64,000 nt of DNA from Edolisoma coerulescens (Eukaryota; Chordata; Aves; Passeriformes; Campephagidae), in assembly GCA_013397115.1 (NCBI GenBank), contig VWZW01006255.1, positions 62,001 through 126,000 on the forward strand. The letters run 5' to 3'. This document shows, piece by piece, positions 13,601-28,600 of the stretch; the stretch's first letter is position 1; each line of letters opens with the position of its first letter. The notes below the pieces were generated by a model. The model was not told where the DNA came from. It saw only the letters and a list, made by a program, of their open reading frames with translations, and ran no database searches. The translations under genes and the position numbers were made by a program.

Positions 13601-16600
13601 GCTGGCTTCTCTTCCCAGCAGAAACGAAAGGTGATGGCTTAAGGGACGATATGTTCTGCATTCACTCTAATCAAACACTTCAGCCCTCTGCATTTGAGCT
13701 AGAAAAATCTAACTAATTAAATCGTGGACGCAAATAATTGGCCAACTTCACTGCAGATGTGTAGTCCTGTTTCAGTTTAACCAAGTTGCATTTAAAGCAT
13801 GATGTTAAAAGCAAAACAGGTACTTTGTGTTACTTTGAAATTGTATTATCTTTGCCTCTATAAAAACTGTTATTTAAAGTTCATACATTAAAAATGCATT
13901 TAAGGAAAGTACGTGAAATAATGTCAAATCTGTTTACTGGTGCTTGTTTATGGTAGCTCTGTCTTGTCAGAGTGTAGCTATTTACAGGGAATGTATCTCT
14001 GGGAACTTTTCTCCCATGCTTTATACTGTTGCCAATCTGAAAATGACAGCAGCTCCTTAGTACTGATTTTGCACAGGCAATTAAATACTGCTGATAATAA
14101 CAGTATCTACTGTATTTTCATCAAAGGTAGTCCCTTGTCGGTTTTCCATCTTAAAGTGGAATTTTTACCGATTTGTTGTGCTTGGTGAACATCTGCACTT
14201 CTCTTAACTTATTTAATTTAAGCTCTGATCATTTTATTAATTATATGGCTGAGATGGGTTGGAAATTCTTCTTAAATTGGGATACTTTAGTTGTCTGATC
14301 TGTTACAATCTGTAATTTTTAACTGCATTGCTTTGTTGGCTGCTTTTGCGCCTCCTTAAAAGCTTTCTGATCACTAGTTTTCAACAGCTTTGGAATTGAG
14401 CACTGAGTACAGAACTTGATCTTCTCTACATCTGAAGATAAATCCCACAGAAAGAGGAATGCTCTAAATGTGAATTAAACTTTTAGACATATTTGCATAG
14501 CTGTAACTGTCATGCTTTTTAGTCCATCGACAGAGGAAAATCAGTGTTCTCTGAAAGTATCGTAGTACTTTAATGTTTTACTTTCTTGCCGTATTATTGT
14601 ATATGGTTTAGAGTTACAAGCTCTCTTGTCAGCTTGTATCCAGTTTATTGAGAGAGCTGGAGTATGGAATAGTGGATTGAAGTTTATGATAAAATGTATG
14701 AACTTGTAAAAAATTTATCAGCCTAGTAAACACAATCAGGAAGAAAAATGAGCATGATATTAAATTTGTTTCTGATTGAGATTCTACTTTGTTACTAATT
14801 TGTTGCAATTAATTCCACAATTCCCAAGCTGTGCAGAAGCTGTGAGGGCTGTCTTTGTAAATGTTACCCTGCTCTCCATGGCAGGTACTCTGTGTTTTCA
14901 GAGTATTGAAGGTCTACCTTCCTTTGCATATAGAAAATTTTAATTTAGCATTCAATGTGCCATTTGGCATACATGCCTTATCACAGGGAATGAGTCTTGT
15001 CTGTCACACTAACCTTTATGCTTGAATCAAATTGAAAGAGATGGCAAACTCTTGTATTTAATACCTTGATATGAGGATATGGCTTGAAGATTCCAATCAT
15101 TGATCCACATTCTCCTTTGGAAGAATAAATTGTTACTGTCATTGGAATAAGTCTTTGCAGGCCCTTTTGACAGGGCATAAACTAATCTTTTTTATTTTTT
15201 AACTGAATTGGTTTGCTTGTTTGTCTATAAGAGAACATGACAGTTGTATTTCTGTTCTTGAAAATTTTATTGCCAAATTTTCTTGCGTATTTTTCCATTT
15301 TAATTTATTTGCTCAATATTAAATCTACTGCAGTTATAAATTGAGTAACAGTAAAAACCACCTTCACTATCAGGAGAGGGTATTAAAAACAAAACTGTAA
15401 TTGTCTCCTGTTGATTTTTTTTTTTTTTGGTAGCCTGCTGATAAATATTTAGCACTAAAATTGTTTAGTCTGGTACAGCTGCACTGTGCATGGCTGCTTG
15501 AATGCATTTCGTCTGGGCCTTGCTCTTTTCATGTAAATTATTAGAAATCATTGTAGTTCTGCAGATAATCAATTTAAACTTGTAGTCTAGTTAGAGAATA
15601 TACAAGACCAATAACTGATTTCAAAGGTACTGAATTTTCAGATGCGCATAGTTATTTTGTACAATACGTGACAAAGGCTGTTGAAAAGCAACTGCTGTGC
15701 AAAATGTGTAACTCTATAAGGAGCTTTTGGGTATCTTAGTGAACAAATATCTGTGTGCAAGGGTCTTCGATTAAAAATAAGTCTTCTTTTCTCATAATTC
15801 TTTATGGTGGCAATGGGGAAAGAAGGAGGAATCTTGATGCACAAACCATATTGAACTGGATTAAACAAATACTCATGTGCCTATATAAACGTAACTTTAA
15901 TAGTTGATTTTTTTGTGGAGGAGGGATAGAAATCGGAGATCAGTCTTGTGACTGTTAGTACTTCAAATTGTTATATTAGCTTTAGCTTTTATTGGCAACT
16001 TAAAAATTTCTAGCAGTATTGTGTACCACGTATTCAAAATACTGTATGTCCTAATGTTGGAAGTCACACCTGCACCGAGCACTGAGGCAAAGACATCATT
16101 CTAGAGCTGTTTGTTGTTTTTGACATAACTTACCTAACTTCCTTGTTAGAATTAATCATCTAGTGCTGGATCATTCTTTGCTTCAGATCTTGCAACTTGA
16201 GGCTGTGCAATATTTTGGCTGAAGCATCAGCCCACACAGATGGTGCCCGTGGTTAGAGGTGTCTGTAGGGAAGCACTTCAGAGGTGCATCATGGCCCCAC
16301 AAGTCCTTTGAGAACAACAGGGAGCAGGAAAATGTTGTCTCCTTTGAAAGTCTGCAGCACATGGAAATGCTGTTTTCCTTTTCTTTCCTAAATTTTCTTG
16401 CTTCTTTTGGCTCTGCACATCATTCTCTTTGCCTTCCTATTTTTATTTTCCCCTTACATCTCTGAGGTGTTGAAGGTGTGTGTATATGTAAATGTTTATT
16501 TACATATACCACCTTGAGGCTGCACTATCAAGTCCTCTGTGTTCAACTAACCCTGTTTCTGATGTACTTTTGCTACCACTAAACTAATAAATAGAAATGA

Positions 16601-19600
16601 AAAGTTAATTTACAGCATGTTCTCTTTGCTCTTTATGAAAGAAAATAATTGGATAAAGATGGAAGTGTTAGTTTGGATTTCTTTCTATAAAGTGCAGACA
16701 ATTCTTCAGGCTTAACAGCTCAATGATATTGATCACTATGGATAATTGTGGATTTTTCTTGTTTAGTCTGTAACAACTGTTGTGAAGTTTTAGCAATGGA
16801 ATTGATTTTTGTCTCAATAACAGCTGTCCTCTGCATATTAGATAATATGCTCTTTCTGATCTGAAGCTGACGAGTTGTAAATGTCACATGTCACAATACC
16901 ACATGAATTTTTATTTAAATATTGGCACTTTCAGTAATTGTTTAGGTTATCATTTTTTCTAAATTGAATACTTCATCAGTCAACCATTCGATTTTGTTGT
17001 TTGTAAATATTTACACCATAGGAATTTGTATTGCACCATTTATGCTTTTTGTCTTTGTGTTATTAAAACGGGATTGTTTTAAACGACTGTTTACTACATC
17101 TTGATGAATGCATTTTAAGAACATTTGGCTTAGAATGGTTCTTAGTGCTTGATCTTACTACATTAATGCCTTGAACTTCAAGATCTCTTGTACTATACTA
17201 TTCTAATTTTTCCAGTTTTTAATGTAATTTAAATAATTTTGAAATAACCCTTCAAGACTGTCATGCCTGTCTAAAATGTATGAAGTTGTGCAGCACATTT
17301 AGAATTCTGACAAACAAATATGAACTAAGAATCCTTATTAATATTCCTAAATAGTGAATACTCACCTGAAAGTAGTTTCTGTAGCAAGCAGGTGTTTAGT
17401 GATTTTATCACTTTAAGATGGTGCTAATTCAGAAAATGAACATACAAGGTCCTGAGAGTTTGACTACTATTGACCACCATTTAGTTCAGTGGCCAGAAAA
17501 CTCGGCACCATTTGAAGCTGCTTTTCCTTAAACACACTTTCCCAGTATTAGGTCTTGAAGGGTTAATTTTTACATTTGCATGTACTGAAATTCAGACAAT
17601 TCTCTGATGTGAACCTCCTGTTGCAGATGGAGCTTTCCATCAGCTTTAAATTTCAAATGCTAATTGAAGAATTTTACTTGCTGTAAAACGCATGTAAAGT
17701 CACTTTTCTTATGTGGAATGAAGCTTTCAGTTTGTGATTTGGTTACTTACAGTGTTTAAACTAAACAAATGACTGTAGCCATGATTATTTTGTGTGTAGG
17801 TTTCTGACAAAGAGAAGATCGATCAACTTCAAGAAGAACTTCTACGCACTCAGGTGACTTTTCTGAGTTATTGATGCCTTAAGTAGTGATTTATGTGCAG
17901 CAGACTCAGATTTACTAGACAAAGGCACACCTGAAGTATATTTGGTAAAAATGCAGTGCTTTTTTCAATCTCTGAATTTATCAATGAAGAGTACCCTGTG
18001 TTGGCATAGACTAAAGGCCAGTGTAGTCTGTTCTTCTCTGGCATTGACTTACAGAATGCAAGACCTCATTCCAACCAAGTTTTAATCTCTCCTTGATTAG
18101 CAAGGCAGAACTAGTTACTTGTAAGATAGATTTTTTCAGGGATGATGCATATTAGTCCTATTTGTCAGTGTTTGGTTTCCTTGCTCACGTGAGGTACAAT
18201 TAATCTTTTATCTGCAGGCTTCTAAATTGATTGGCTCTTTGGCTCAGCTTCATTGTTTTGTAGGGGTTTTCCTGACCGCATTATGTATTTGCTAGTTTTA
18301 AGTGCATGTATTACTTACCTTTTTTTTAATAACATATTGAAATTTGATTTGTTCTTAAAAGTACACTCAGGCCAAATACATATCCATGTTGTAGAAAAAG
18401 GTTTTCAGAGTGGATATCAAAACTACATACATCTCTCATCTTCAGAGTACTTTTACAATCTCCTAAACAGGACTAAGCTGGTACAGTTGTGTCTCGATCT
18501 GAGGTTTTATGCTGAAGAAAGGGTCTAAAGTAGGCTTGCAAATTTACATTTAAGCTTCATTTTGATTGAATGGCCAGTTCCCCCTGACACTGATTTCTGT
18601 CTGATTCCATATGTGTAGCTTATTTGAAAATGATGCTTAGGATGCTTAAAGATTGATCTGTGTATCCCGAGGTTTGAACAGCGTGGTCTTACAAAAACTT
18701 TTGAAGCAAAGGAGTTGCGTCTCAAAAAAAAAAGTAATTCTAGCATTCTCCTCTTGGTGACCTTATATTCTTAATAACTAGTGATCACATAGGTTTCTGT
18801 ATTTTTGAAAGACCTGCCTCTGAAGGATTATAGGTTTTTCATAGGTAGAACTTTGCTCATGTGAATCTACTATGTCCATAATTACACAAATATATTTGTA
18901 CTACTTTTTATAGCTCAAATACCAAAGAATGCTCGAACGATTAGAGAAGGAGAACAAAGAACTAAGAAAATTGGTACTGCAAAGAGATGACAAGGGCATT
19001 CATCAGAGGAAGTTAAAGGTATTTATGTGTTACAAAACCACATAGAAATATAATTATGCCATATTTTCCATGATGCTATTCTAAATTGCATTTGTCAATT
19101 CATATATAAACTTTTAACATTTGTTTTAAGATACCTCTGTTAATTTTTTGAGTCATCAAAACTTTTATACATCCTTTATTTTTTGACTGTATAACTTTTG
19201 GAAGTGGTTTCAATTGAAAAACACGAAGGGGTTACTATGTCTAACTAAATAACTTGCCTGAGTGATTGGGAAATGTGGCTTCGTTTTTTCATGTAGCTTC
19301 ACTATATTTTCGAATAATCTTGCTTCCAGTTCTTCTTGCACACACAGTCTGATACCTTTGTGCTTTGTCATGGCTCTTACTGTTTGGTAGGAGTAAGTTA
19401 TGGGGTCAGGGAACGTCATTTAATGATTGTATAAATCCAGTGAGACTGGCTTTTGGTTTTGTCTGCCAACATCCTGAGCATTCTAAAAATGGGTATTTTC
19501 TGCTTCTCTGTGTCATTTGTTAACCGATACGGATCTTGCCGTTTCCTCTGGGAACTGAAAGATAAGTCTTACTTGTACAGAATAAGATTGATAACTCTGT

Positions 19601-22600
19601 ATCTGTGTTAATGTTTATTGTTCATGAAACTAAATAAGTCTAGATGTTTAATGGAAGAAACTCAATTTAGCCTAACGTGAAAGCTGCGAAGTTTGCACTC
19701 AGCTGTTCTCTTATGATGTACGTAGGAGCTCTCATTTTCCTCCTTCAGCAAGGTACTATAGTATTTTAATCCAGAGGAGTCAAGGAGTGACTTTACTTGA
19801 TGTTGTATTTCATAGACCAAAAAGATCATAGAACAAAGATCTGTGCTGCAGTATAGACAGCAGTGGTTTCAAACCATCAGAAGAAAGTAAAAACGTTTTT
19901 ACACAAGTTTACAGAAGTAGTGTGAAACTCAGTCTTTGTTCTCTTACTTGGCTGTGTTTTATCTCTGTTCTTTTTTTTGTAGAAGTCGTTGATTGATATG
20001 TATTCTGAAGTACTTGACATCCTGTCTGATTATGATGCCAGTTATAACACTCAAGATCACCTACCTCGAGTAAGTAGGTAACAAATTCAATGGTTTTTTC
20101 TGAAACACCAGTTTTATAATTAAATAGAACATTTAATTTTATTCCAGAATAATCCAGAGTCAGTGCTAGGATATTTTCTTGTAACTCTACCTTTTTACTT
20201 AAGACATGTCTTTCATTTTAAAAACAATAAGATAATTTTGAAAATAGCCAATTTAACCAGGCTAAGCCTGTTTTGGCTCGTAGATAAACCCTGTCTGGAT
20301 TCAGTTACCGCTCAGCTTTTCATTTTAAATGGTTTCAGTCTGTTCACTCCATCCTCCTCAGCTTTGTAAAATGGTGCTTGTTTCCCAGTGCGTGTGAGTG
20401 GTAAGGTGCGAGTAAGGTGCCCTGTCTATCTCCCCACAGCAGTGCTGCTGTTGGAGGGGGATTTGAGAAGGCATTAGCCTGACTGCTGGTGTAGGAGAGA
20501 GCCAGGAGTGCTTCCTGCTTGCACAACCGCCTGTAGCATATAGGAAGCTGCTAAGATGGAGAAATTCAGAATTCAGCTCTTTCCAGGCAGAAGCAGAATC
20601 TACCAGATGAGTAGTGTTTTGCATGCTGAAAGGATTTTGTACAAGAAGAGAAGAGCTGCCTGCCACAAGAGCAACAAGTCCTCCCTCTCTTCGTTAGGTG
20701 CCCTGGCAGGGTGCTTTATGGACTGTGCTGTCTTAAGCACAAGTCGATTTTTTTGCTTGACTACAAGTTAGTGTTTCTTTAAAGATTCCATCTTTAAATC
20801 AATGCATTTATTATCAAGCAGAATACAGCTGGTGTTGATACAGATTTATGTCTTCCTAGTCAGCTTTTGTCTAAACTTCCAAAAATGTCCTTCCAAAAGC
20901 CAATGGCTGTTTAAACTTTCACTTAAGGTGGTGGTGGTTGGAGATCAAAGTGCAGGAAAAACCAGCGTGTTAGAAATGATCGCCCAAGCCCGCATATTCC
21001 CTCGAGGGTCTGGGGAGATGATGACACGTTCCCCTGTCAAGGTAAGAAACATCATCGTCTCTGAATCAGCATTTGCTGTATTGTTCTCCCTCTGATCATG
21101 ACATTAATTGAAGCATACATGTACATAGGTTTATAAAATGGCCTCTAAGCAAGGGAGTTGTTTCAGCCAATGACAAAACCTCTGCAGGTCTGTATATGAT
21201 CCATGTGTGCTGTCTGAGTAGTAGCAGTACCATTATCTAATTTTGTGCTAAATAAGCATTTCATAAAATTGTGTTTCTACAGAGGAAAGTGCACATATGC
21301 CATGTACTTCTCATGTTTCTCTGTGTTAGATTTGCTATACTTTCTCATTAAAGCTTTTAACATTTAGGTAACCCTTAGTGAAGGTCCCCACCATGTGGCT
21401 TTATTCAAAGACAGCTCTCGGGAGTTTGATCTGACCAAAGAGGAGGATGTAAGTATAATAAAGTGACTGGAAGTTAATGAGACTTCTGTTAATTCTCTGA
21501 ATAATTTTGTGTCTCTGTGATCTCTAAGCCCCTGTTTAATTAGAGTGAAAGATGTTTAGTGGGGCAAGGCATTGTATTAGTTATTAAATTACCTCTTAAT
21601 GTGGTTTTTGGCTGGCACTGAAGTGTATGAAATGTAGAGTGCTTCTTGTGCCAAGACACCTTTTGGAGCATGAAGGGATCTGCAGGTAATCTGTCATTTA
21701 GTGCCTTCCACATTTACCAGACTTACTAAACGTGCATTTGAGATAATACTTAAAAACTGAGATCTTCATCCCTAAGTAAATGTGGTTTTCTGTGTAGGTA
21801 ATTTTTCTTCTATCAGTTATAAAGAGTTTTGTGTTTGATATTTTGCTTTTCTTATAACAGCTTGCAGCTTTGAGAAATGAAATAGAAATCAGAATGAGAA
21901 ATAGTGTGAAAGAAGGGTGCACTGTTAGCACTGAGGTAAGACTTGTCAAATATTTAATGGCAAATCTGTGTACACGTATATGTTTTGTAAGTATTCTTCA
22001 ACTGGGAGATTGTGGTGAATCCAGTTTGCATATACTTCATATTTTGCACTATACGAAGTGTATTTGGACTGTTAAAATCAGTTTTATATGACAGTTACTT
22101 GCATTAAAAGTTATACTTCCTATTTAAAATGACAGGTTGTTGCTGATTAAAGCATATGTGTGTGATATGTGTTCATATGGTTTTTTATATGTGTGTTTGT
22201 CTATGTAACTACATTCAAAGTAGGTGGTGTATAAACCTCTAATTTCAATTTTACTTCACAGACCATCTCCTTAAATGTGAAAGGTCCTGGTTTGCAAAGA
22301 ATGGTATTGGTTGATTTACCTGGAGTCATTAGCGTAAGTATGCAATAATTTAAAAAATGGAGACACGTAAATGAGGTACTGTTATTGGTGAGAACATTAG
22401 CTGTTGGGGTTTTTTTAACATGTTTGTTTTCTTTGTTTTTCTTTAAATATTTATCTCCATATTCATATTTAAGACTGTGACGTCAGGTATGGCTCCAGAT
22501 ACAAAGGAAACTATCTTTAGCATCAGCAAGGCCTACATGCAGAATCCTAATGCCATCATCCTCTGTATTCAAGGTACTAAGAGTCTAAATGATTATCTAT

Positions 22601-25600
22601 TTATATTTTTAATCATGGTTCTTATGTTACTCTGGAGTCTGTTCCAATGGTATCTTTCCTTTTGTGATAATTTGTGTAGTGTACAAAACAGCCTGCTGTG
22701 GAATGTCTTTTTATAAATTAAGACAATCTGTGGCAAAAAGTAACTTTTTGATAAGGGTTTTCTAGCATCAAAGAAAAATGGTGGTGATAATAAAATTCAA
22801 GTTTTCCACAAAAGTGTTTTTGGACGTAGCATTCCATAATATTGAATTTAATATAATGTTGAATATTTTGAGCAAGCTGGTACTTGTTCAAAACTTACAG
22901 AACTACAACAGACTGGTTTGTTGCGATTCTGGGAACAAAGCAATTTTTCTAATGTGTTTGTCCAAAAATGGAGCATTAGTCTTACTGGGTTAAACTTGTA
23001 ACATGAAACTTACTTGATGGCTACTGTGTTGTCAGTACTGTGTGTTAGATTAGTCCCTAAAATAAACTTTGTGTTTATTTTAGATGGGTCAGTGGATGCA
23101 GAACGCAGTATTGTCACAGACTTAGTCAGCCAAATGGATCCCCAAGGAAAAAGAACAATTTTTGTGTTGACTAAGGTTGATCTTGCAGAGAAAAATGTGG
23201 CTAGTCCAAACAGGGTGAGTTGAAACTCTTTCTCTCACGTTGTGCTGGCTGAAGTCACACATGGTGAAATACTTGAGATGCTGTCAGAGATACTGGACCT
23301 CACCTGCCTGTTCTAGATGGTTTTGAGTGCTTATTTCTGTATTCAGAAAGTGGGGGTTTTTTTGGTGGTTGTTGTTTTAATCTCAGGCCTTGATTTTAGT
23401 CATGAGCTATGTGACTTCAGTGTCAGCTTGCTATAGTACTGATTCCTTTCATGAAGGTGACCTGAGGAAGTTCCGTTTCCCAAAAGGCTTAAGGATGTTC
23501 TGGAACAGGCATTCTTGTTGTGTTTGTGTTCTGCTGTATTCTGCCTTATTTGATTTATGCCTTCATTTTTTTTTTGTTTGTTTTGTTTTCAATCTCAATA
23601 GAACTCATAGTCCCATGACAAACTGTAGTAGTCTATGCATAGATATAAGTAGATCTGGCCTTAAAACTGTGCTGAAGGAAAGAATGTCTCTGTGCAAAGT
23701 TATTTATGTTTTTTTTAATCCTTTATTTTCATAGATCCAGCAAATCATTGAAGGCAAACTTTTCCCAATGAAAGCTTTGGGTTATTTTGCAGTTGTTACT
23801 GGAAAAGGTAAAGGGAGCACTAGCTCTGCTTATTTTGTCCTTGGTAGCCCAGGAAGCTGCCTAAATGGAACTGTTGCAGCACTCTTTTCTTTCTGCAGGA
23901 AACAGCAGTGAAAGCATTGAATCTATTAAAGAATATGAAGAGGAATTTTTCCAAAATTCAAGGCTGTTAAAGTATGTTGCTATTTTATTCTTTCTATTAA
24001 ATTGAGCCTGTGTTGCTAAATGCTAGCATCAGCTTTTCTTGTTGAATTTAAAAGGATTGCAGTGTGGAAACAGTAACTGAGATTTAATATGCTTAAATTA
24101 AGTATCATGTTGAGGTGACCAAGTTTTCCTGGTTTCCTAATGCTTGCTGTAAGTCAGTGGAGACAGACAGGCATCTTCAGGCAGCAGTTGATTCCACTGC
24201 AGTTCTGGGCCACTCTTCCAAGGTTTGTGTGTCTCTCCATTGGCTCTACAAGAAAGAAGTTTCAGCCTATGTCTAAGCACTTAATACACCTGAGAGGAGT
24301 GAATCCAGCCCAAAAATGAGTTTTAGTGCCTCTAAACATCAAGTTGTCTTGTCATGACAGTGTTGTATTCAAAGGGTTAGTTTGTGTGTTCTCAGGGAAG
24401 CTCACTGAGCAGAGTTTTGATTTCACAGGCTGGTGTTTCTCAGGAAAGTACAGTACGTGATCTTTGGGACTGTAGTACCTGCACTGCAACCTCTAGAATA
24501 AAAACTTGGGGTGGGGCTTTTTCTTCCTATATGTTGTTTTGGAGCTTTTTCCCCTTGCTTTGGTGATGATCTACACTGAGTATTTTAGAGGAAGAGACTA
24601 GAATTTGGGTTAGGTACACAGTTACATGTTATTTTCTGCTCTAAGAAGCAAAGCTTTATTCTAGAGAGGAGAAAATGAGGGCCCAAAAGCATGGGTATGC
24701 AGAGAAATTCTTCTAGCTGTCTTTCTTTACAGGACAAGTATGCTGAAAGCACATCAGGTAACAACAAAGAACTTAAGTCTTGCTGTGTCAGACTGCTTTT
24801 GGAAAATGGTGAGAGAGTCTGTGGAGCAGCAAGCAGATGCTTTTAAAGGTAAACATGTTTTCAAAAAGCAAGGGAAATAGTAACTTGCTGTTAAAGAGTT
24901 ACTTCTTCCATGTGCATGTAATACTGTTTTGCCAGCATGCTTGGGCAATTGTTTCATACGTTTTATATGAGCAACATTTCCCATTAATTGATAATTGCCC
25001 AGGTAATTTCTAGAAAAAAATCTAAAAAAGTTATTTATGTTGTGAAGTACCACTTGCCCTAAAAACCATGTGAATGAATAAGTATGAAGAACAAAAAATA
25101 AAGTTGAGGGTTTTTTGTGGGCAAAACACAGTTCTTCCATTTAAGATTAAGATGCATAAAATGGCTCCCTATTAAAGGTACCATCTGGTCAGCCAGGGCA
25201 GGGCTGATGTGTGCAGAGTTGGAAGTTGAATGACTCCACTGTGCTTTTTTAATGCATGAATTCTGCAATTTGTAGACAGAATATCTTGGCATAGACAGAA
25301 AAAAATTCTGCTCATTCGCAGAATCTGCTCTTAAAGTGCTTGGAGAGTTTGTCATAAGCAAGATTTGTAGCAATTTTAAGACCTGCTAAACTTTTAAGGT
25401 AGTCATGAAGTGCATATGGACAATTAAAAAAAAATGAGGCCCTGTTTCTGATTTTTGCAGCCACACGTTTCAATCTTGAGACGGAATGGAAGAACAATTA
25501 CCCCCGGTTGCGAGAGCTTGACAGGGTAAATTACACTGCTGCTTTCATTGGTGTGCTACAAAGGGTTGAAGATTATGAATTAAAATTTATGGCTTTTAAT

Positions 25601-28600
25601 TTCATTTGTAAAGGTTTCTTAAAGTTAACATAAAGTAGTGACATTTCAAAGTGTTGACAGTGTAAATTATTGTAGGGGAAGGAAATACTGAATACTGTTT
25701 CCTGAAATACTGTTCTTCAAAGTTGTGATACTTCAACACTTTAAGTCCTTCACTCTTCTAGTATACAGTTACCTGACCTAACTTGCCCCCAGGGGTAGGT
25801 CAGTGTTTCTTTGTGATCATGATAGAACTGCTAAAGATAAGTTACATTCCCTGGTCTTTCAGACACACAGAGTAACAAAACAATTAGGATCTCATTTTCT
25901 AATTCTTTTATAGAGATCCTGAATATTGAAATGCCATGCCTGGACAGAGGCATGCGAGAGATGGAGGGGAAGATGTATGGTAAACCAGGGTAGCTGATGA
26001 TATGCACACACATTGTTCAGAACATGACCAGGAGGTATCATTTGAGGCTTAAAGGCCTTAAGAAACAGTTTTGGATTTTTTTACCTTTTGTATGGAAACA
26101 TGATCAAACTATACTTAATCTTACTATTTCCTTTTGCACAGAATGAATTGTTTGAGAAAGCAAAGAATGAGATTCTTGATGAAGTCATAAGTTTGACTCA
26201 GGTCACACCAAAGCACTGGTATGGTAATTTTTTCTTTTTTCTTTTTTTTTTTTTTTCATAGTTTACTAGGAGAAGTTTGCCTTTAAAATAGAGTTCTAGT
26301 AAACAAAATTCTCAAATACAAGTAAGAAACTGTTTTTCTTGGACAATGTATTGTATTCCTGTGATCTGTAGTCTTGCACACCTATTAGTAAATTGTGTAC
26401 TGGAAACCATCACATGTGTTACAACTCTCACTTTAGGGAGGACATGCTTGAGAAAACTTTATGGGAAAGAGTGTCTACTCATGTGATTGAGAACATATAC
26501 CTGCCAGCAGCACAGACTGCAAACTCAGGGACGTTTAACACCACTGTGGACATCAAACTGAAGCAGTGGACTGACAAGCAACTGCCTAATAAAGCAGTAG
26601 AGGTGAGAATTTAGTTATTTAAATAGAAAAAAAATTAAAAACTTAATTAAAATTTAAAATGAAAGCATAACTCCAGAGAAGGAAGGTGATGTTTGATTGG
26701 CTGGCTGCAGCTCTTTTAACCAGCTTACATGTCAGAAAAGGCTGGCAAGATCTTGATGTTCAGAAGCATACAGAGCAGAAACACTGTATTTTGCTCTTCT
26801 GGTGAATTTTGCCTATTAAAGAAAAAAACCCAAACCTATTTTTGCAAGGTTAACAAACCCTTCAAGTAGGTATATTCACATTTAATACATTTATGCAAGT
26901 TTAACAGAATTCTGCTTGCTGCAATAGAGTTTAGTGTTCCTTTTATCGGTAATGGATACAGCAAAAGAAAAGTCAGTGACTTTCTCTTATGCTTACGTGT
27001 TTTTTTTCGGAAAGTCTCCATATTTTCATACTTGGCAGAACTGTAATAAATGTGCCTTTATCAGCTGGTACATGGTGTAATGGTCCATTTCAGGAGGAAT
27101 TGTTTGCTAACTTTCCAGGTGGCATGGGAGACTTTACAAGAAGAATTTTCCCGTTTCATGACAGAAAAAAAAGGAAAAGAGCATGATGATATCTTTGATA
27201 AACTGAAACAAGCTGTCAAAGAAGAAACTATTAAGCGACATAAATGGAATGAGAGAGCGGAGGATAGCCTGGTATAATGTAGTGGGTTTTTTTGCCTTGA
27301 AATGTTTTTATTACAATTGAATAATCAGTGTTTTTGCATTCATTTGCTGTAATCATAAAATTATTTTTGTTGTGTCCATCTCACCTTTTCTATATAATGT
27401 TTTAATTCAGTGTTTCTCAATTCATTTCATTATTACATTTTATTAGTTATTGCCCTAAATAGTATCTAATAGAACTGTTTTGGTTGGTTCATGAAAGTCC
27501 TCCATAACGCACTGTCTCCACAAGGGCAGCCTGGTGAGAATTGTTTAGCATCACCTTATTTGTTCTGTTCAGTGTAGCCACATAAAATAACATCATTTCA
27601 TTACCATCTTTATAGATTCTGTAATCCAGAGGGATTTCATATCTTTTGCTTTATTTTTTACATTATTTATGCTAGGCTGTAGAATAAGAGTCAGAGGCAC
27701 ACGAAAATAATTTTGGCAGTGCTTTGAAAGGTGCCTCTTGAATATGTTGTGTGTGCCCGATATAATCTGTTTCAGCAGACACAGAAAAATGAAAAGAATA
27801 CTAGAAATGGGTTTTTTTACTAAGTCCTGAATGAAGTATTTACTGCATGCTAAAGTGGCGTTCTGTATTGCAGCGGGTGATCCAGCACAACGCTTTAGAA
27901 GATAGGTCAATATCTGATAAACAGCAGTGGGATGCAGCCATTCATTTCATGGAAGAGACGCTCCAAAGTCGGCTCAAAGACAGTGAGTGGTGTCTTGTAT
28001 TCCACTCTTCCCTTTTTATCTGGGCCATCTGGACCTAGTTCACTTCACTGAAGTGCAGCCTTTGTATCAGCCCAACTGACACAGTGGTGACTTTTTGAAA
28101 TAGTACTGACACTGATAGAAATATTTAGCAAAATGCTGCCTCAAAAGCTCTCGTGCTCTTGCTCTTGAAATAAGGCAACTGAAAGATAAGCAGTAGAGAT
28201 CTATAAAGGCAAAAATTTGTATAAATGCACATGTAGGAGAACAGGATAAATTCTGGGAAAATAGTTGGTCTGTTTGTGGTTTCTAGCATAATCAGTTTTG
28301 ATGCAAGTTGCAGCAATGTAAGATTTGAGGATTTTTTTAAATGCCTGCTTTGGAACCAGGAGGGTGGTCTCAGTAGAGGGATGTTGTGTTTTTTATATAC
28401 TTCCTTGGAGTATCTACTCCTTGGAAGTAATTTTGAGATTTTAGTATAATACATCAACCATTGCTTGAAGTAAAAGACACCTGATTTAACTCAGTGTGGT
28501 ATCTTGTATGTTCTTCGACATAAAATGTTCATTCTTGTTCATGTACTTAATTTTGAAAGTATAAATTTGGCTGGTTACATATATGTTGTTTGATAGTTAA

